Assembly (NCBI GenBank): GCA_030424595.1
Contig: JAUHWG010000014.1
Coordinates: 124,001-188,000 of the forward strand
Reading direction: 5' to 3'
DNA length: 64,000 nt
From: Polyangia bacterium
GTDB taxonomy: Bacteria; Myxococcota_A; Polyangia; Nannocystales; Nannocystaceae
The notes under the pieces were generated by a model. It was not told the origin of the DNA. It ran no database searches and worked only from the letters and a program-made list of their open reading frames with translations. Of the stretch, positions 1-14,242 are shown piece by piece (position 1 is the stretch's first letter; each line of letters opens with the position of its first letter). A program made the position numbers and the translations under genes.

Positions 1-1
1 G

Positions 2-835
2 GTCATCAGCCACGGCCTCGCCGAGCACTCGGCCCGCTACGCTCGCTTCGCCGAGGCCCTCACGGGGGCGGGCTTCGCCGTCTACGCCCACGACCATCGC
101 GGTCATGGGCGCACTTCGCCAGAGGCGGAGCACGGCTTCTTCGCGGAGGTCAACGGCTGGCAGCGGGTCATCGATGATCTGGGCCGCGTCGTCGCGCGCG
201 CCCGCAAGGACAACCCCGAGGTCCCCTGCGTGCTCTTTGGCCACAGCATGGGGACCGCGGTCGTTCTCTCCTGGCTTATCGCCAACTCGGAGAAGGTGGA
301 CGCAGTGGTGCTCTCAGGGCCGACCGGGAGGGTCGGACCGCTCCTGTCGGCGGGCCGCGTGGTCGCGTCGGTGGAGGTCCGCCGGCTGGGCAAGCGGGGG
401 CCGTCGAAGCTCCTCAACAGCATGGCGTTTGGCGCCTACAACAAGGCGTTCAAGCCCAACCGTACAGATTTTGATTGGCTCTCCAAGGACCCCGCGGAGG
501 TCGACGCCTACGTCGCGGATCCGTGGTGTGGCTTTGTCGCGTCGGCCCAGCTCTGGGTCGATCTTCTCGGCGGTCAGGCGTTGATCCAGAGCCCGGCGCT
601 CGGACGGATCCGCCGCGACCTGCCGATCTATGTCGTCGCCGGCGCGCGCGATCCGGTCGGGGGCCAGGGGGCTCAGGTGAAGGCCTGGATCAAGCTCGCC
701 CGCGGCTACGGCTTGGCGGTCGAGGAGCGCATGTGGGTCGACGGGCGCCATGAGATGCTCAACGAGGTCGAGCGCGAGAAGGTCACGGCGGACGTGATCG
801 GTTGGCTCGATCGCCAGCTCGCGACGGCCTCTTAG
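2..835 (+). CDS. Alpha/beta hydrolase, monoacylglycerol lipase-like (5' end outside window)
   Basis: Serine hydrolase of the Hydrolase_4/S33 lysophospholipase group, expected to cleave monoacylglycerols or lysophospholipids. The reading frame is open from base 2 (VISHGLAEHSARY), so the first strand and start codon lie upstream; 277 residues are visible. The oxyanion-side HG motif, the HDHRGHG segment, the nucleophile elbow GHSMG, an acid in GARDPVGG and a C-terminal histidine in DGRHEML complete the triad in the usual order. No signal peptide can be judged because the N-terminus is missing. It ends at TAG 833-835 and converges on the caspase gene. Family is clear; substrate is inferred. Confidence 0.9.
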   Translation, partial: VISHGLAEHSARYARFAEALTGAGFAVYAHDHRGHGRTSPEAEHGFFAEVNGWQRVIDDLGRVVARARKDNPEVPCVLFGHSMGTAVVLSWLIANSEKVDAVVLSGPTGRVGPLLSAGRVVASVEVRRLGKRGPSKLLNSMAFGAYNKAFKPNRTDFDWLSKDPAEVDAYVADPWCGFVASAQLWVDLLGGQALIQSPALGRIRRDLPIYVVAGARDPVGGQGAQVKAWIKLARGYGLAVEERMWVDGRHEMLNEVEREKVTADVIGWLDRQLATAS

Positions 836-1319
836 GGATCGAACGATCGTCGGCGTTGAGCGCCCTCGTGGGAGTTCGCCGAGATGCGGGCTCCGGGGGT
901 CGAGGCTCATTCTGGCGGTGTACTTGCTGAGGGGTGCTCGCTCTTCCGCGGCGTCCTCGGGCGCGAAGGTCCATGGGGTGGGGCGGAGGCTGAGCTGAGG
1001 GCCGGTCAAGGGGGGACACCACTCCCTCAGACAGGTCGGAGCGCGCGTCGTCCCCTTGTTCCAAGGGGCCGATGCGCGTCCTAGACTCGTTCGCGGTGTC
1101 CCCCCTCGCCCGTCCCTCGAGGCTCGTCCTCCTGTGGGAGGTGAGCTGAGGACGTGGGCCGCGCTGCTTGGCCACCGCATCACGCCTATGCAGGGAGTTG
1201 GCGAGTTGGCGCGGACTGTCACCTCTACGCGAAACTTGCGTCCCCTGGGGTCGGCACTCGCCGGTGAAGACCTCTCGAGAAGGCGCAGCTCGAGGGTCTC
1301 CGAGCTGGTCCGAGCGGAG
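836..1319. other. Intergenic region between convergent genes
   Basis: About 480 bases between the lipase (+) and caspase (-) stop codons. Open frames crossing it on both strands have no recognisable domain and look like GC-rich shadows. The only structure seen is the nested inverted repeat at 1010-1105 and a short CCTCC/GGAGG hairpin near 1129-1142. No gene is called. Confidence 0.6.
1010..1105. terminator. Nested inverted repeat, possible bidirectional terminator or small palindromic element
   Basis: GGGGGGACACC at 1010-1020 is the exact reverse complement of GGTGTCCCCCC at 1095-1105. Inside it lies a second perfect stem, CCCCTTG (1052-1058) and CAAGGGG (1062-1068), with a three-base loop, so the segment could fold into one long hairpin. 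It lies between two convergent genes, which fits transcription termination. There is no U-tract. Confidence 0.5.
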
Positions 1320-2963
1320 TTAGCTCGAGCAGACGAGGACAGCGCCGTCCTTGTAGGGAGAAGGGCAGATCGTGCCCATGTAGCGGATTAGAGCCCCTTC
1401 ACCGAGAATCTGACGAAGCGTTGGCTCGGCTTGCTTGGCTGCGGTCTGGGAGTCGAAGTTGCCGACGACGACCACATAGAGGCTTCCGTCCTGCAGGATT
1501 TGGACGCTGTGTCCGCCGACGAGCGTGGAGGCCGCGACTCGTCGAGCGTTCTGCTCCGCATTGCGGAGCCGACTGTCTGCGGCTAGCCGGACAACCCAGT
1601 GGTGCGCCGCAAGGTTTGGGTTGGTCGGGATGACCCCGCGTCCTGTCCCGAGCAGGGGCATTCCGCTCTTCGGACGGGTGCTGCTCGGCTCGGAGGCCTC
1701 TGGCGAGGGAGGCTTCGTCGTGCTCGGCGACGACGTGCCGACGTGCGGAGGAGAGTCTGCTTCTTCCCCTGGCGTTGTCGGGCTTGAACTCTGCACAGCC
1801 CAGGCGAACATCGCGACAGCGCCGAGTCCAAGACCTCCGCCGACCCAGGGCATCAGGGCTCGCCGTCGTCGACTCCCAGAGTCGTCGATCGCTAGACCAG
1901 TCCTGGCATACTCCATCTGATGGTCACGCAGGAGCGACTCGAGTACGGAAGAGTCGAGCCCAAGCTGCTGTCGGTAGCGCTCGAGGGCGTGGCGATCGTC
2001 CTGGCCGGAATTGCGCACAGCCTCACGGAGGAGCTTGGTGCGCTCCGCAAGGGCACGATAGGGCTCCAGGACGCCGTGTTCGATGACCCGCGCCTTCGCG
2101 TGATCGATGGAGAGCTGCGCTCGCAGGTTGTCGAGGACAATTCGCCCAACGGCTGAGATTGTCCCGTTTCCGGCGCTAGCGAGGGTCTGCACCTCGTGTT
2201 GGTAGCGGCCTGCAGGATCGCTCTTGGCCGACCGGCAGACGACGATCCGGTAGCCTTCGCGGACCGTGAAGATCATCGGCGTCATCGCGACCGATGCCGT
2301 CTTCAGCTTTAGCTTCACATACTCATGGAGCTCATCGACCGTAATCAGGCCGTCGTTGTTGATGTCGGCGGCGCCGGTGAGAATGCCCTCCGTCAGCAGG
2401 TGCGTGTACGCAGAGAGGTTTCGGCCATCGGCGCCGTAGGCATACTGCGTGGACGACGATGCGGTGAGGACCGCCCGCCCATCGCCGCCGAGCTGGCTGG
2501 CGATGTCGACGACGCCGCTGTCCTTCGCCGCCATGTTGCGGGCGAACGCGCCGGAGAAACAGGAGTCCAGGATGACGATCTGTCGCCGCGAGCGCGAGCG
2601 CTCCATACTGTCGTGGATGACGTGTGCTCCCAGTGCGGTGGCCTTGGACAGCTCTCCGTTGGCTCGCTTGCGAGTCTGCGGGACGGCGAGGTGGAGCACG
2701 CCGCGTTCATCCTTGACGCCGTGGCCTGAGAAGTAGAGGAGGAGGGTGTCGTCTGCCGTTCGCTCGGCGAAGAGGTTTTCGATGGCCTCGGCGAGTTCCT
2801 GTCGTTGGGGGTTGAGGAGCTTGACGATACTGTCGAAGCCCCCGATCTGTGGGTGCCGTAGGACCGTCTCGATCGCGTCTGCGTCGCGCTTCGCCCACGG
2901 CAGTGGTTGGAAGCTTTCGACGTAGTCGCTGACTCCGACGATGAGGGCAAAACTCTTTCCCAT
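1320..2963 (-). CDS. Caspase-family (C14) peptidase with EF-hand-like loop, TM segment and C-terminal SPOR-like domain
   Basis: Protein of 547 residues. The N-terminal caspase fold (about 1-230) carries the catalytic dyad: His81 in YFSGHGVKD and Cys135 in ILDSCFSGAF. At 200-211 a canonical EF-hand loop, DINNDGLITVDE, is inserted near the end of the peptidase domain, suggesting calcium control. Residues about 265-350 form a helical segment with LDNLRAQL and LEPYRALAE, of a kind seen next to effectors in bacterial conflict proteins. One TM segment follows near 370-390, then a Ser/Pro-rich linker and a SPOR-like domain to the end. ATG at 2961-2963 follows an AGAGG site overlapping the stop codon of the upstream EACC1-like gene, 5 bases away, so the two are probably co-translated. 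Likely a regulated-death effector; targets unknown. Confidence 0.88.
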   Translation of the reverse strand: MGKSFALIVGVSDYVESFQPLPWAKRDADAIETVLRHPQIGGFDSIVKLLNPQRQELAEAIENLFAERTADDTLLLYFSGHGVKDERGVLHLAVPQTRKRANGELSKATALGAHVIHDSMERSRSRRQIVILDSCFSGAFARNMAAKDSGVVDIASQLGGDGRAVLTASSSTQYAYGADGRNLSAYTHLLTEGILTGAADINNDGLITVDELHEYVKLKLKTASVAMTPMIFTVREGYRIVVCRSAKSDPAGRYQHEVQTLASAGNGTISAVGRIVLDNLRAQLSIDHAKARVIEHGVLEPYRALAERTKLLREAVRNSGQDDRHALERYRQQLGLDSSVLESLLRDHQMEYARTGLAIDDSGSRRRRALMPWVGGGLGLGAVAMFAWAVQSSSPTTPGEEADSPPHVGTSSPSTTKPPSPEASEPSSTRPKSGMPLLGTGRGVIPTNPNLAAHHWVVRLAADSRLRNAEQNARRVAASTLVGGHSVQILQDGSLYVVVVGNFDSQTAAKQAEPTLRQILGEGALIRYMGTICPSPYKDGAVLVCSS

Positions 2964-2968
2964 GGCCT

Positions 2969-3514
2969 CTAGGCTCCTTGCGTATCCTTCGTGGCCGGGG
3001 CTTCGAGCGCCCGCGGGTCGGCCGATCGTTCCTCCACGAGCTGACCCTGGCCTGCATTCGGGGGCGGCTCATCGATGCTCGGCGCTGTCGGTGCTGGGCT
3101 CCGCTCCTCCGCGGTGGCCTCGACGAAGCGGATGCACTCGCTCACAGCAGCGCTGAGGTCGGACGCCGATCCCAATGACAAACGCAGCGAACGTCCGTTG
3201 GCGATGACCTCGAGGTTCGCTGCGCGACCGCCAAGGCGTTCGCGGAGGAATGCCAGGAAGGCGCGAATCTTCTCAGGGTTCACAATGGCGTAGAAGACGC
3301 CCAGGATCGTAGAGCCCAGGCCCTTGGAGCCGGGAGGCGCCTCTTCTCGGGGCCGGCGGACCTCTCCAAGGGCACCGCGTTCATCGCGTAGCTCGTCGAT
3401 GATGGCGAGTACCTTCTCCTCAGCCTCGTCGTGGTCATCGTCGGGCCCGACGAGGCGAACGGTCACTGTGACGCTCGTGGCATCTCTTGAATTCATGACC
3501 ACATCGATGAGCAT
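2969..3514 (-). CDS. EACC1-like effector-associated protein
   Basis: About 181 residues from the chosen ATG at 3512-3514; another ATG lies at 3494-3496, and neither has a strong ribosome site. The N-terminal beta-rich segment (VTVTVRLVGPDDD), the loop EAPPGSKGLG, a helix that could lie on a membrane (LGVFYAIVNPEKIRAFLAF) and the strand-helix end NLEVIANGRSLRLSL...LSAAVSECIRFVEA match the layout of effector-associated constant component 1 (EACC1) proteins. Those are known as fixed partners of caspase, protease and other effectors in bacterial conflict systems. The C-terminal 40 residues are a low-complexity acidic tail. Its stop lies 5 bases before the caspase ATG. The EACC1 assignment rests on pattern recognition, without a profile search. 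Confidence 0.6.
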   Translation of the reverse strand: MLIDVVMNSRDATSVTVTVRLVGPDDDHDEAEEKVLAIIDELRDERGALGEVRRPREEAPPGSKGLGSTILGVFYAIVNPEKIRAFLAFLRERLGGRAANLEVIANGRSLRLSLGSASDLSAAVSECIRFVEATAEERSPAPTAPSIDEPPPNAGQGQLVEERSADPRALEAPATKDTQGA

Positions 3515-3770
3515 ACGCGCGCGCGGAGAGGCTCGGCAAGGACGGACCCCCAGGCAGGGCTCGGACGACGTGTCCACCACAGTGGACGCTCTCTGATGGC
3601 TCGGTAGGAGAGCGAACGGTGGCTTTGCGGGCGAGTGCTCGCGATCCGTGGGTCGTCCGCAGGTCATCTGGGGGACGAGCTCGTCTGTTCAGGAACGAGG
3701 CCTCGCGTCGGATGGTGCCGGGACCTGGGCGGAGATCCCGGCTGCTGCGGCCTCGACAGGCCCGCGCGGG

Positions 3771-9243
<5,473 letters not shown>

Positions 9244-9251
<8 letters not shown>

Positions 9252-9870
9252 CGGCGACCTCTCTCGGGGGCGACCCGTCTGCGCCCTCGGCGAGGGCGAC
9301 GAAGGTGGTGCGGAAGGCCCGGCGGGCGCGGGCGAGGAGGGACTTGGCCGCGTCCTCGGTGATCGCCAGGGTCGCGGCGAGCGCGACCATGCTGTCCTCA
9401 CGGACATATTTTCCCTCGAGGGCGTCGCGGTAGCGGGGGGGGAGGGCGGCGATGGTCGCGGTGACGAGGTCGCGGGTCTCGGCGCGGCCGAGCAGCTCAT
9501 CGCTCAGGGGGCGGCGGTCGAGCGCCTGAAAGATCTGGGTCATGGTCGCGTCGTAGGTCGCCGCGGTGGCGCCGAGCCTGTCGCCGCGGCGATGCTCGCG
9601 GACGCAGTCGCGGATCGCGTTGCGGGCGAGCCAGGCGAGCCAGACCGCGAGCGAGCCGCGCTCTGGATCGTAGTCGTCGGTGCGGCCGAGGGCGCGCAGG
9701 AAGGTCTCCTGGACGACATCCTCGGCGAGGCTCCGATCTCGGCCGACCCGGGGGAAGACAAAGGCGTAGAGGCCGTCGACCTCGGCCTCGTAGAAGCGCG
9801 TCAGAGCGCGGTCGTCACCGGCCGCGGCGTTGCGCAGGAGTTCGCGGCGTTGTGGGTCAGGCGGGCTCAC
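9244..9870 (-). CDS. ECF-type RNA polymerase sigma factor
   Basis: 208 residues with region 2 (YAFVFPRVGRDRSLAEDVVQETFLRAL) and region 4 (LPPRYRDALEGKYVRED...AAKSLLARARRAFR), the compact two-domain layout of extracytoplasmic-function sigma factors. The start is GTG 9868-9870 with no clear ribosome site. It is the first gene of a two-gene unit whose second gene, the FecR-VIT-vWA protein, begins inside its last codons. Such coupling is usual for a sigma factor and its membrane-bound regulator. The divergent gene starts about 280 bases away, leaving room for an autoregulated promoter that I could not pick out. Confidence 0.93.
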
Positions 9871-10154
9871 GGCGTCTGTGGGGATCTGTCAGCGAGCTCG
9901 CCGGAGGTGTCGCGGCTGGCGAAAGAAAGTCGAGGATGCCGCCGGGCGCCGCCCGGGGACCATCTTGGCGGCGATCGTCCGTCGTCGGCAAGGCCGCTCT
10001 CGCGGACTATGCGCGTTGCGGGGTCGCGTGAGAGCGCGGCGGAGCGGCGGCGCTCCGTCGCGACAGCGCGACAAGGCGACAGCGCGACCGCGTGACGATC
10101 GTTCTCGCGGAGCGCGCGCTCACCCTGAACAGATCCGCTAAGCTGGGCCGGCCT

Positions 10155-11726
10155 ATGGCCCGCCGGATCTTCATCGTCGCAGCGATCGTCGGGATCGCGC
10201 TCGCCGCTCTGTGCACCTGGTCTTGGCCGCACGGCTACGTCGCGTGGCTGTTCGTCCTGCCGGTGGTCTTCCTCGGGGTCGTCGACATGGCCCAGGATCA
10301 CCACGCGATCCGCCGCAACTTCCCGCTGATCGGCCGCCTTCGCTACGTCTTCGAGGCGATCCGGCCGGAGATGCACCAGTACTTCATCGAGTCCGACACC
10401 AACGGCACCCCCTTCTCACGCGAGGAGCGCTCGCTGGTCTACCAGCGGGCGAAGGGGCAGCTCGACACGGTCCCCTTCGGCACCCGCCACAACGTCTACG
10501 CCGAGGGCTACATCTGGATCGACCACTCGCTCCAGCCGCTCCACATCCACGACGAGCCGCGGATCAAGGTCGGCGGCCCCGCCTGCACCCAGCCCTACGA
10601 GGCGTCGATCCTCAACATCTCGGCGATGAGCTTCGGCTCGCTCTCGCCGACCGCCGTCCGGGCGCTCAACGGCGGGGCCAAGGACGGCGGCTTCGCCCAC
10701 AACACCGGCGAGGGGGGGATCTCCCCCTACCACCTCGAGGGCGGCGATCTGATCTGGCAGATCGGCACCGGCTACTTCGGCTGTCGGACCCACGACGGCG
10801 ACTTCGACAGCGCCCTCTTCAGCGAGAACGCCGGGCGCGAGTCCGTGCGGATGATCGAGGTCAAGCTCTCGCAGGGGGCCAAGCCGGGCCACGGCGGGAT
10901 CCTTCCGGCGGCCAAGGTCACGCCGGAGATCGCCGCGATCCGCAACGTCCCGCTCGGCAAGGACGTCCTCTCGCCGCCGGCCCACACCGCCTTCTCGACG
11001 CCGAAGGGGCTGCTCGAGTTCGTCGCCAGGCTCCGCGAGCTGAGCGGCGGCAAGCCGGTCGGGTTCAAGCTCTGCCTCGGCCAGCGCCATCAGTTCCTCG
11101 CGATCGTCAAGGCGATGGTCGAGACCGGCCTGACCCCGGACTTCATCACCGTCGACGGCGGCGAGGGGGGCACCGGCGCGGCGCCCTTGGAGTTCACCAA
11201 CTCGGTCGGACGCCCGCTCTTCGACGGCCTGGCCTTCGTCCACGGCGCGCTCGTCGGCGTCGGCCTCCGCGACCGGATCACGATCATCGCCGCCGGCCGG
11301 GTGCTCAACGGCTTCGACATCGCCGTTCGCCTCGCCCTCGGCGCGGATCTCTGCTACTCCGCCCGCGGGATGATGTTCGCCCTCGGCTGCATTCAGGCGC
11401 TGGGGTGCAACAACAACACCTGCCCGACCGGCGTCGCGACCCAGGATCCGGGGCTCTATAAGGGCCTGGTCGTCCCCCACAAGCGGCAGCGGGTGAAGAA
11501 CTTCCACGCGAGCACGATCCGCCACTTCTTCGACATCATCGGCGCCGCCGGCTGCCTCCACCCGTCCGAGCTCAAGCCGACGATGGTCCACCAGCGGATG
11601 GGCGACAACCGGGTGGTCTCCTTCGCCGAGCTCTACGGGACGGTCGAGCCGGGGGCCCTGCTGAACGGGCCTGTCCCGGAGCACTACGCAGAGCCGTGGC
11701 AGCGAGCCCAGGCCGACCGCTTCTAG
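10155..11726 (+). CDS. FMN-binding glutamate-synthase-domain protein, membrane-anchored
   Basis: 523 residues from ATG 10155. Two N-terminal hydrophobic segments (about 4-23 and 28-48) precede a domain homologous to the FMN-binding half of GltB (YerD-like stand-alone type). Seen: the GGEGGTGAAPLEF loop that binds flavin and the Cys spacing C-x5-C-x4-C in CIQALGCNNNTCPTG, as in the GltB 3Fe-4S site. The glutaminase domain and GltD are absent, so this is probably not a complete glutamate synthase. Proteins of this type are amidotransferase-less flavo-iron-sulfur oxidoreductases of unknown substrate. It is followed 64 bases later by the MATE gene. Confidence 0.88.
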   Translation: MARRIFIVAAIVGIALAALCTWSWPHGYVAWLFVLPVVFLGVVDMAQDHHAIRRNFPLIGRLRYVFEAIRPEMHQYFIESDTNGTPFSREERSLVYQRAKGQLDTVPFGTRHNVYAEGYIWIDHSLQPLHIHDEPRIKVGGPACTQPYEASILNISAMSFGSLSPTAVRALNGGAKDGGFAHNTGEGGISPYHLEGGDLIWQIGTGYFGCRTHDGDFDSALFSENAGRESVRMIEVKLSQGAKPGHGGILPAAKVTPEIAAIRNVPLGKDVLSPPAHTAFSTPKGLLEFVARLRELSGGKPVGFKLCLGQRHQFLAIVKAMVETGLTPDFITVDGGEGGTGAAPLEFTNSVGRPLFDGLAFVHGALVGVGLRDRITIIAAGRVLNGFDIAVRLALGADLCYSARGMMFALGCIQALGCNNNTCPTGVATQDPGLYKGLVVPHKRQRVKNFHASTIRHFFDIIGAAGCLHPSELKPTMVHQRMGDNRVVSFAELYGTVEPGALLNGPVPEHYAEPWQRAQADRF

Positions 11727-11790
11727 GGCTCGCGCTCGCCCCACCGCAGATCAAAAGCAGCTCCACCGCAGTCCTGATCGGCCCCCCCTC

Positions 11791-13113
11791 GTGGACTCGA
11801 AGCGCACCAAGACGATCATCACCCTCGCCCTGCCGATCGTCGGCGGGATGGTCTCGCAAAACGTCCTCAACCTGGTGGACACGGCGATGGTCGGCACCCT
11901 CGGGGCGGTCACGCTCGGCGCGGTCGGCATGGCCTCCTTCGCCACCTTCATGTCGACGGCCTTCATCACCGCCCTAGGGGCCGGGGTCCAGGCGATGTCC
12001 GCCCGGCGCTTGGGGGAGGGCAGGACCGACGAGACCGCCATCCCGCTAAACGGCGGCCTCCTCCTGGCGGTGCTCCTCGGGGTCCCGGTGGCGGTGCTGA
12101 TGTGGTTCCTCTCGCCGACGATCTTCGAGTTCCTGAGTTCCGACCCGGAGGTCGCCGAGATCGGCATCCCCTACTGGAAGGCGCGCCTCTTCGGGATCGT
12201 CGCGGTGGGGATGAACTTCGGCTTTCGCGGCTACTGGAACGGGGTCAACCGCTCGGGGCTCTACCTGCGGACGCTCATCCTGATGCACGCGGTCAACATC
12301 GCCCTCAACTGGGTGTTGATCTTCGGCCACCTGGGGGCGCCGGCGTTGGGGGCGACGGGCGCGGGGATCGGGACGACGATCTCGATCTGCATCGGCACCC
12401 TCTACTACTTCTATCTCGGCAGCCGCTACGCCAAGGACGCGGGCTTCCTCGCCGGGATCCCGAGCGCGACCACCCTCAAGAGCATGCTCCGCCTCTCGAT
12501 CCCCTCCGGGATCCAGCAGCTCTTCTTCGCCGGGGGGATGACCGCGCTCGCCTGGATCGTCGGCCGCGTCGGCACGGAGGAGCTCGGGGCGGTGAACGTG
12601 CTCCTCAACGTGACCATGGTCGCGCTCCTGCCGGGGATCGGCCTCGGCCTGGTCGCCGCCTCTCTCGTCGGTCAGGCGCTCGGCCGCGGCGATCCCGACG
12701 ACGCGCGACGGTGGGCCTGGGACGTCGTCTGGGTCGGGGTCCTCCTCCTGGGGGCCCTCGGCCTGCCGATGCTCCTCCTCCCGGAGCTCATCCTCGGGGT
12801 GTTCATCGTCGAGCCCCACGTCATCGAGCTCGCCGCGGGGCCGCTGCGGATAAGCGGCGCGACGATCGCGATGGAGGGGATGGGCATGGTCCTGCTCAAC
12901 GCCCTGATCGGCGCCGGAGACACCCGCCGAGTCATGTTCGTCTCGGTCGGCATGCAGTGGCTGCTCTTCCTGCCGGCGGCCTACGTGATCGGCCCAGAGC
13001 TCGGCTACGGTCTCATCGGTATCTGGGTCGCGAACGTCGCCTACCGCGGGGCCCAGTCCTTCGTCTTCGCCGGCCTCTGGCGCGGCGGCAAGTGGGCCTC
13101 GATCAAGCTCTGA
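11791..13113 (+). CDS. MATE-family efflux transporter
   Basis: 440 residues from GTG 11791, about twelve hydrophobic segments in two homologous halves. The first helix pair reads ALPIVGGMVSQNVLNLVDT and the matching start of the second half reads RLSIPSGIQQLFFAGGM, the usual arrangement of the multidrug and toxic compound extrusion family (Na+ or H+ coupled drug/metabolite antiport). Length is typical (440-460). It may be co-transcribed with the upstream flavoprotein. Its last 11 bases overlap the convergent oxidase gene. Confidence 0.92.
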   Translation: MDSKRTKTIITLALPIVGGMVSQNVLNLVDTAMVGTLGAVTLGAVGMASFATFMSTAFITALGAGVQAMSARRLGEGRTDETAIPLNGGLLLAVLLGVPVAVLMWFLSPTIFEFLSSDPEVAEIGIPYWKARLFGIVAVGMNFGFRGYWNGVNRSGLYLRTLILMHAVNIALNWVLIFGHLGAPALGATGAGIGTTISICIGTLYYFYLGSRYAKDAGFLAGIPSATTLKSMLRLSIPSGIQQLFFAGGMTALAWIVGRVGTEELGAVNVLLNVTMVALLPGIGLGLVAASLVGQALGRGDPDDARRWAWDVVWVGVLLLGALGLPMLLLPELILGVFIVEPHVIELAAGPLRISGATIAMEGMGMVLLNALIGAGDTRRVMFVSVGMQWLLFLPAAYVIGPELGYGLIGIWVANVAYRGAQSFVFAGLWRGGKWASIKL

Positions 13114-14041
13114 GGAGCCCGACGGCCTCGACCGCGCAGCCCCAGGAGAGCGTGATCCCGGCGCCGCCGTGGCCGTAATTGTGGATCACGGGGGTGTCTC
13201 CGTGCATCTCGCGCTCGACCCGGACCTCGGGGCGACAGGGGCGCAGCCCGACCTGGGTGCCGAGGATCGGGGCGTCGCGCAGGCGGGGCTCGAGGGCGAG
13301 GCAGCGGGCGACGATCGCCTCGGTCGCCGCCCGATCGGAGTCGAGCAGCTCCTCGCCCTCGTCGGTCGTACCGCCGAGGATCACGTCTTCGCTCCGCGGG
13401 ACGACGTAGGTGATCGCGCCGCCGCTGTGCTCGTCGATGATGACCCGGTCGATGCCGGGGTTTCTGACGCGGACGAGCTGACCGCGGACAGGCAGCATGC
13501 TCCCATCGCCCGCGAGCTCGCGGGCGCCGAGCCCTGCGCAGTGAAAGACGACCTCGGCGTGGTCAGTCGCCTCCGCGAGCCCGGCGAGCGCTCGCACCTC
13601 GATCGTCCCCTCTGCCTCGAGGAATCTACGGCGGAGCCAGGGGAGGTAACGGGGGGTCTCGATGACGTAGGAGTCGAAGACCTGGCCGTGAGCAAAACCC
13701 TCGGGGAGCTCATCGGCCCGGGCAGGGCGGGCGCCGGGGAGGGCCGCGCTCCAGGAGCGCTCAGCGGGCTCGTGGAGGAGCTCGATCGCCGATCGTGTGA
13801 GGACCCCTGCATCTACATCTTTGATCCGTGCGAATGCGGCGAAGCTGTCGCGGGCCCACCTCGCGACCCGCTCCTCGGGGTAGACGCGATAGGGGTACCA
13901 GAAGGCCGCGGCGACGTCGGACGTTGTTCTCGGCGACTGGGTCGCGGCCCAGATTCGGACCCGGTGGCCCTGCTCTTGGAGGAGTCGGGCGCAGCTCAGG
14001 CCAGCAACGCCGCAGCCTATGACAATGATGTCGACAGCCAT
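13103..14041 (-). CDS. FAD-dependent D-amino-acid-oxidase-like oxidoreductase
   Basis: 312 residues from ATG 14039-14041, with AGGGC a few bases upstream. The N-terminal dinucleotide fold reads IIVIGCGVAGLSCARLL, followed by RTTSDVAAAFWYPYR as in the DAAO/DASPO group, the GLGARELAGD segment, and a C-terminal GLRPCRPEVRVE...HNYGHGGAGITLSWG that closes over the flavin. These residues match D-amino-acid oxidases, which deaminate D-amino acids to keto acids with hydrogen peroxide formation. The substrate class (neutral or acidic) cannot be read from the sequence. It converges on, and overlaps, the MATE gene by 11 bases. Confidence 0.9.
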   Translation of the reverse strand: MAVDIIVIGCGVAGLSCARLLQEQGHRVRIWAATQSPRTTSDVAAAFWYPYRVYPEERVARWARDSFAAFARIKDVDAGVLTRSAIELLHEPAERSWSAALPGARPARADELPEGFAHGQVFDSYVIETPRYLPWLRRRFLEAEGTIEVRALAGLAEATDHAEVVFHCAGLGARELAGDGSMLPVRGQLVRVRNPGIDRVIIDEHSGGAITYVVPRSEDVILGGTTDEGEELLDSDRAATEAIVARCLALEPRLRDAPILGTQVGLRPCRPEVRVEREMHGDTPVIHNYGHGGAGITLSWGCAVEAVGLLRA

Positions 14042-14242
14042 CGCCCTGTGCCGCGGATTGTAGTCCCGGTGGGGGCTTGGAGCCTCGATGGTGGGGCTGG
14101 TTTGCTCACGCACGCAAGGCCGCCGCAGCGGACTCCACGCATCGCGGGACGATCGTCCCTGGGCTTGCTATTCGGCGCTAGGCCGTCATAGGGTGACAAT
14201 GTGACGCAGCGAATTTCGTTGCGCTACGGAGGGAGATTACCG

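Noticed and set aside
314..1222. 302-codon frame on the minus strand over the lipase and the following gap
   Set aside because: It is antisense to a well-supported hydrolase and has no recognisable domain.
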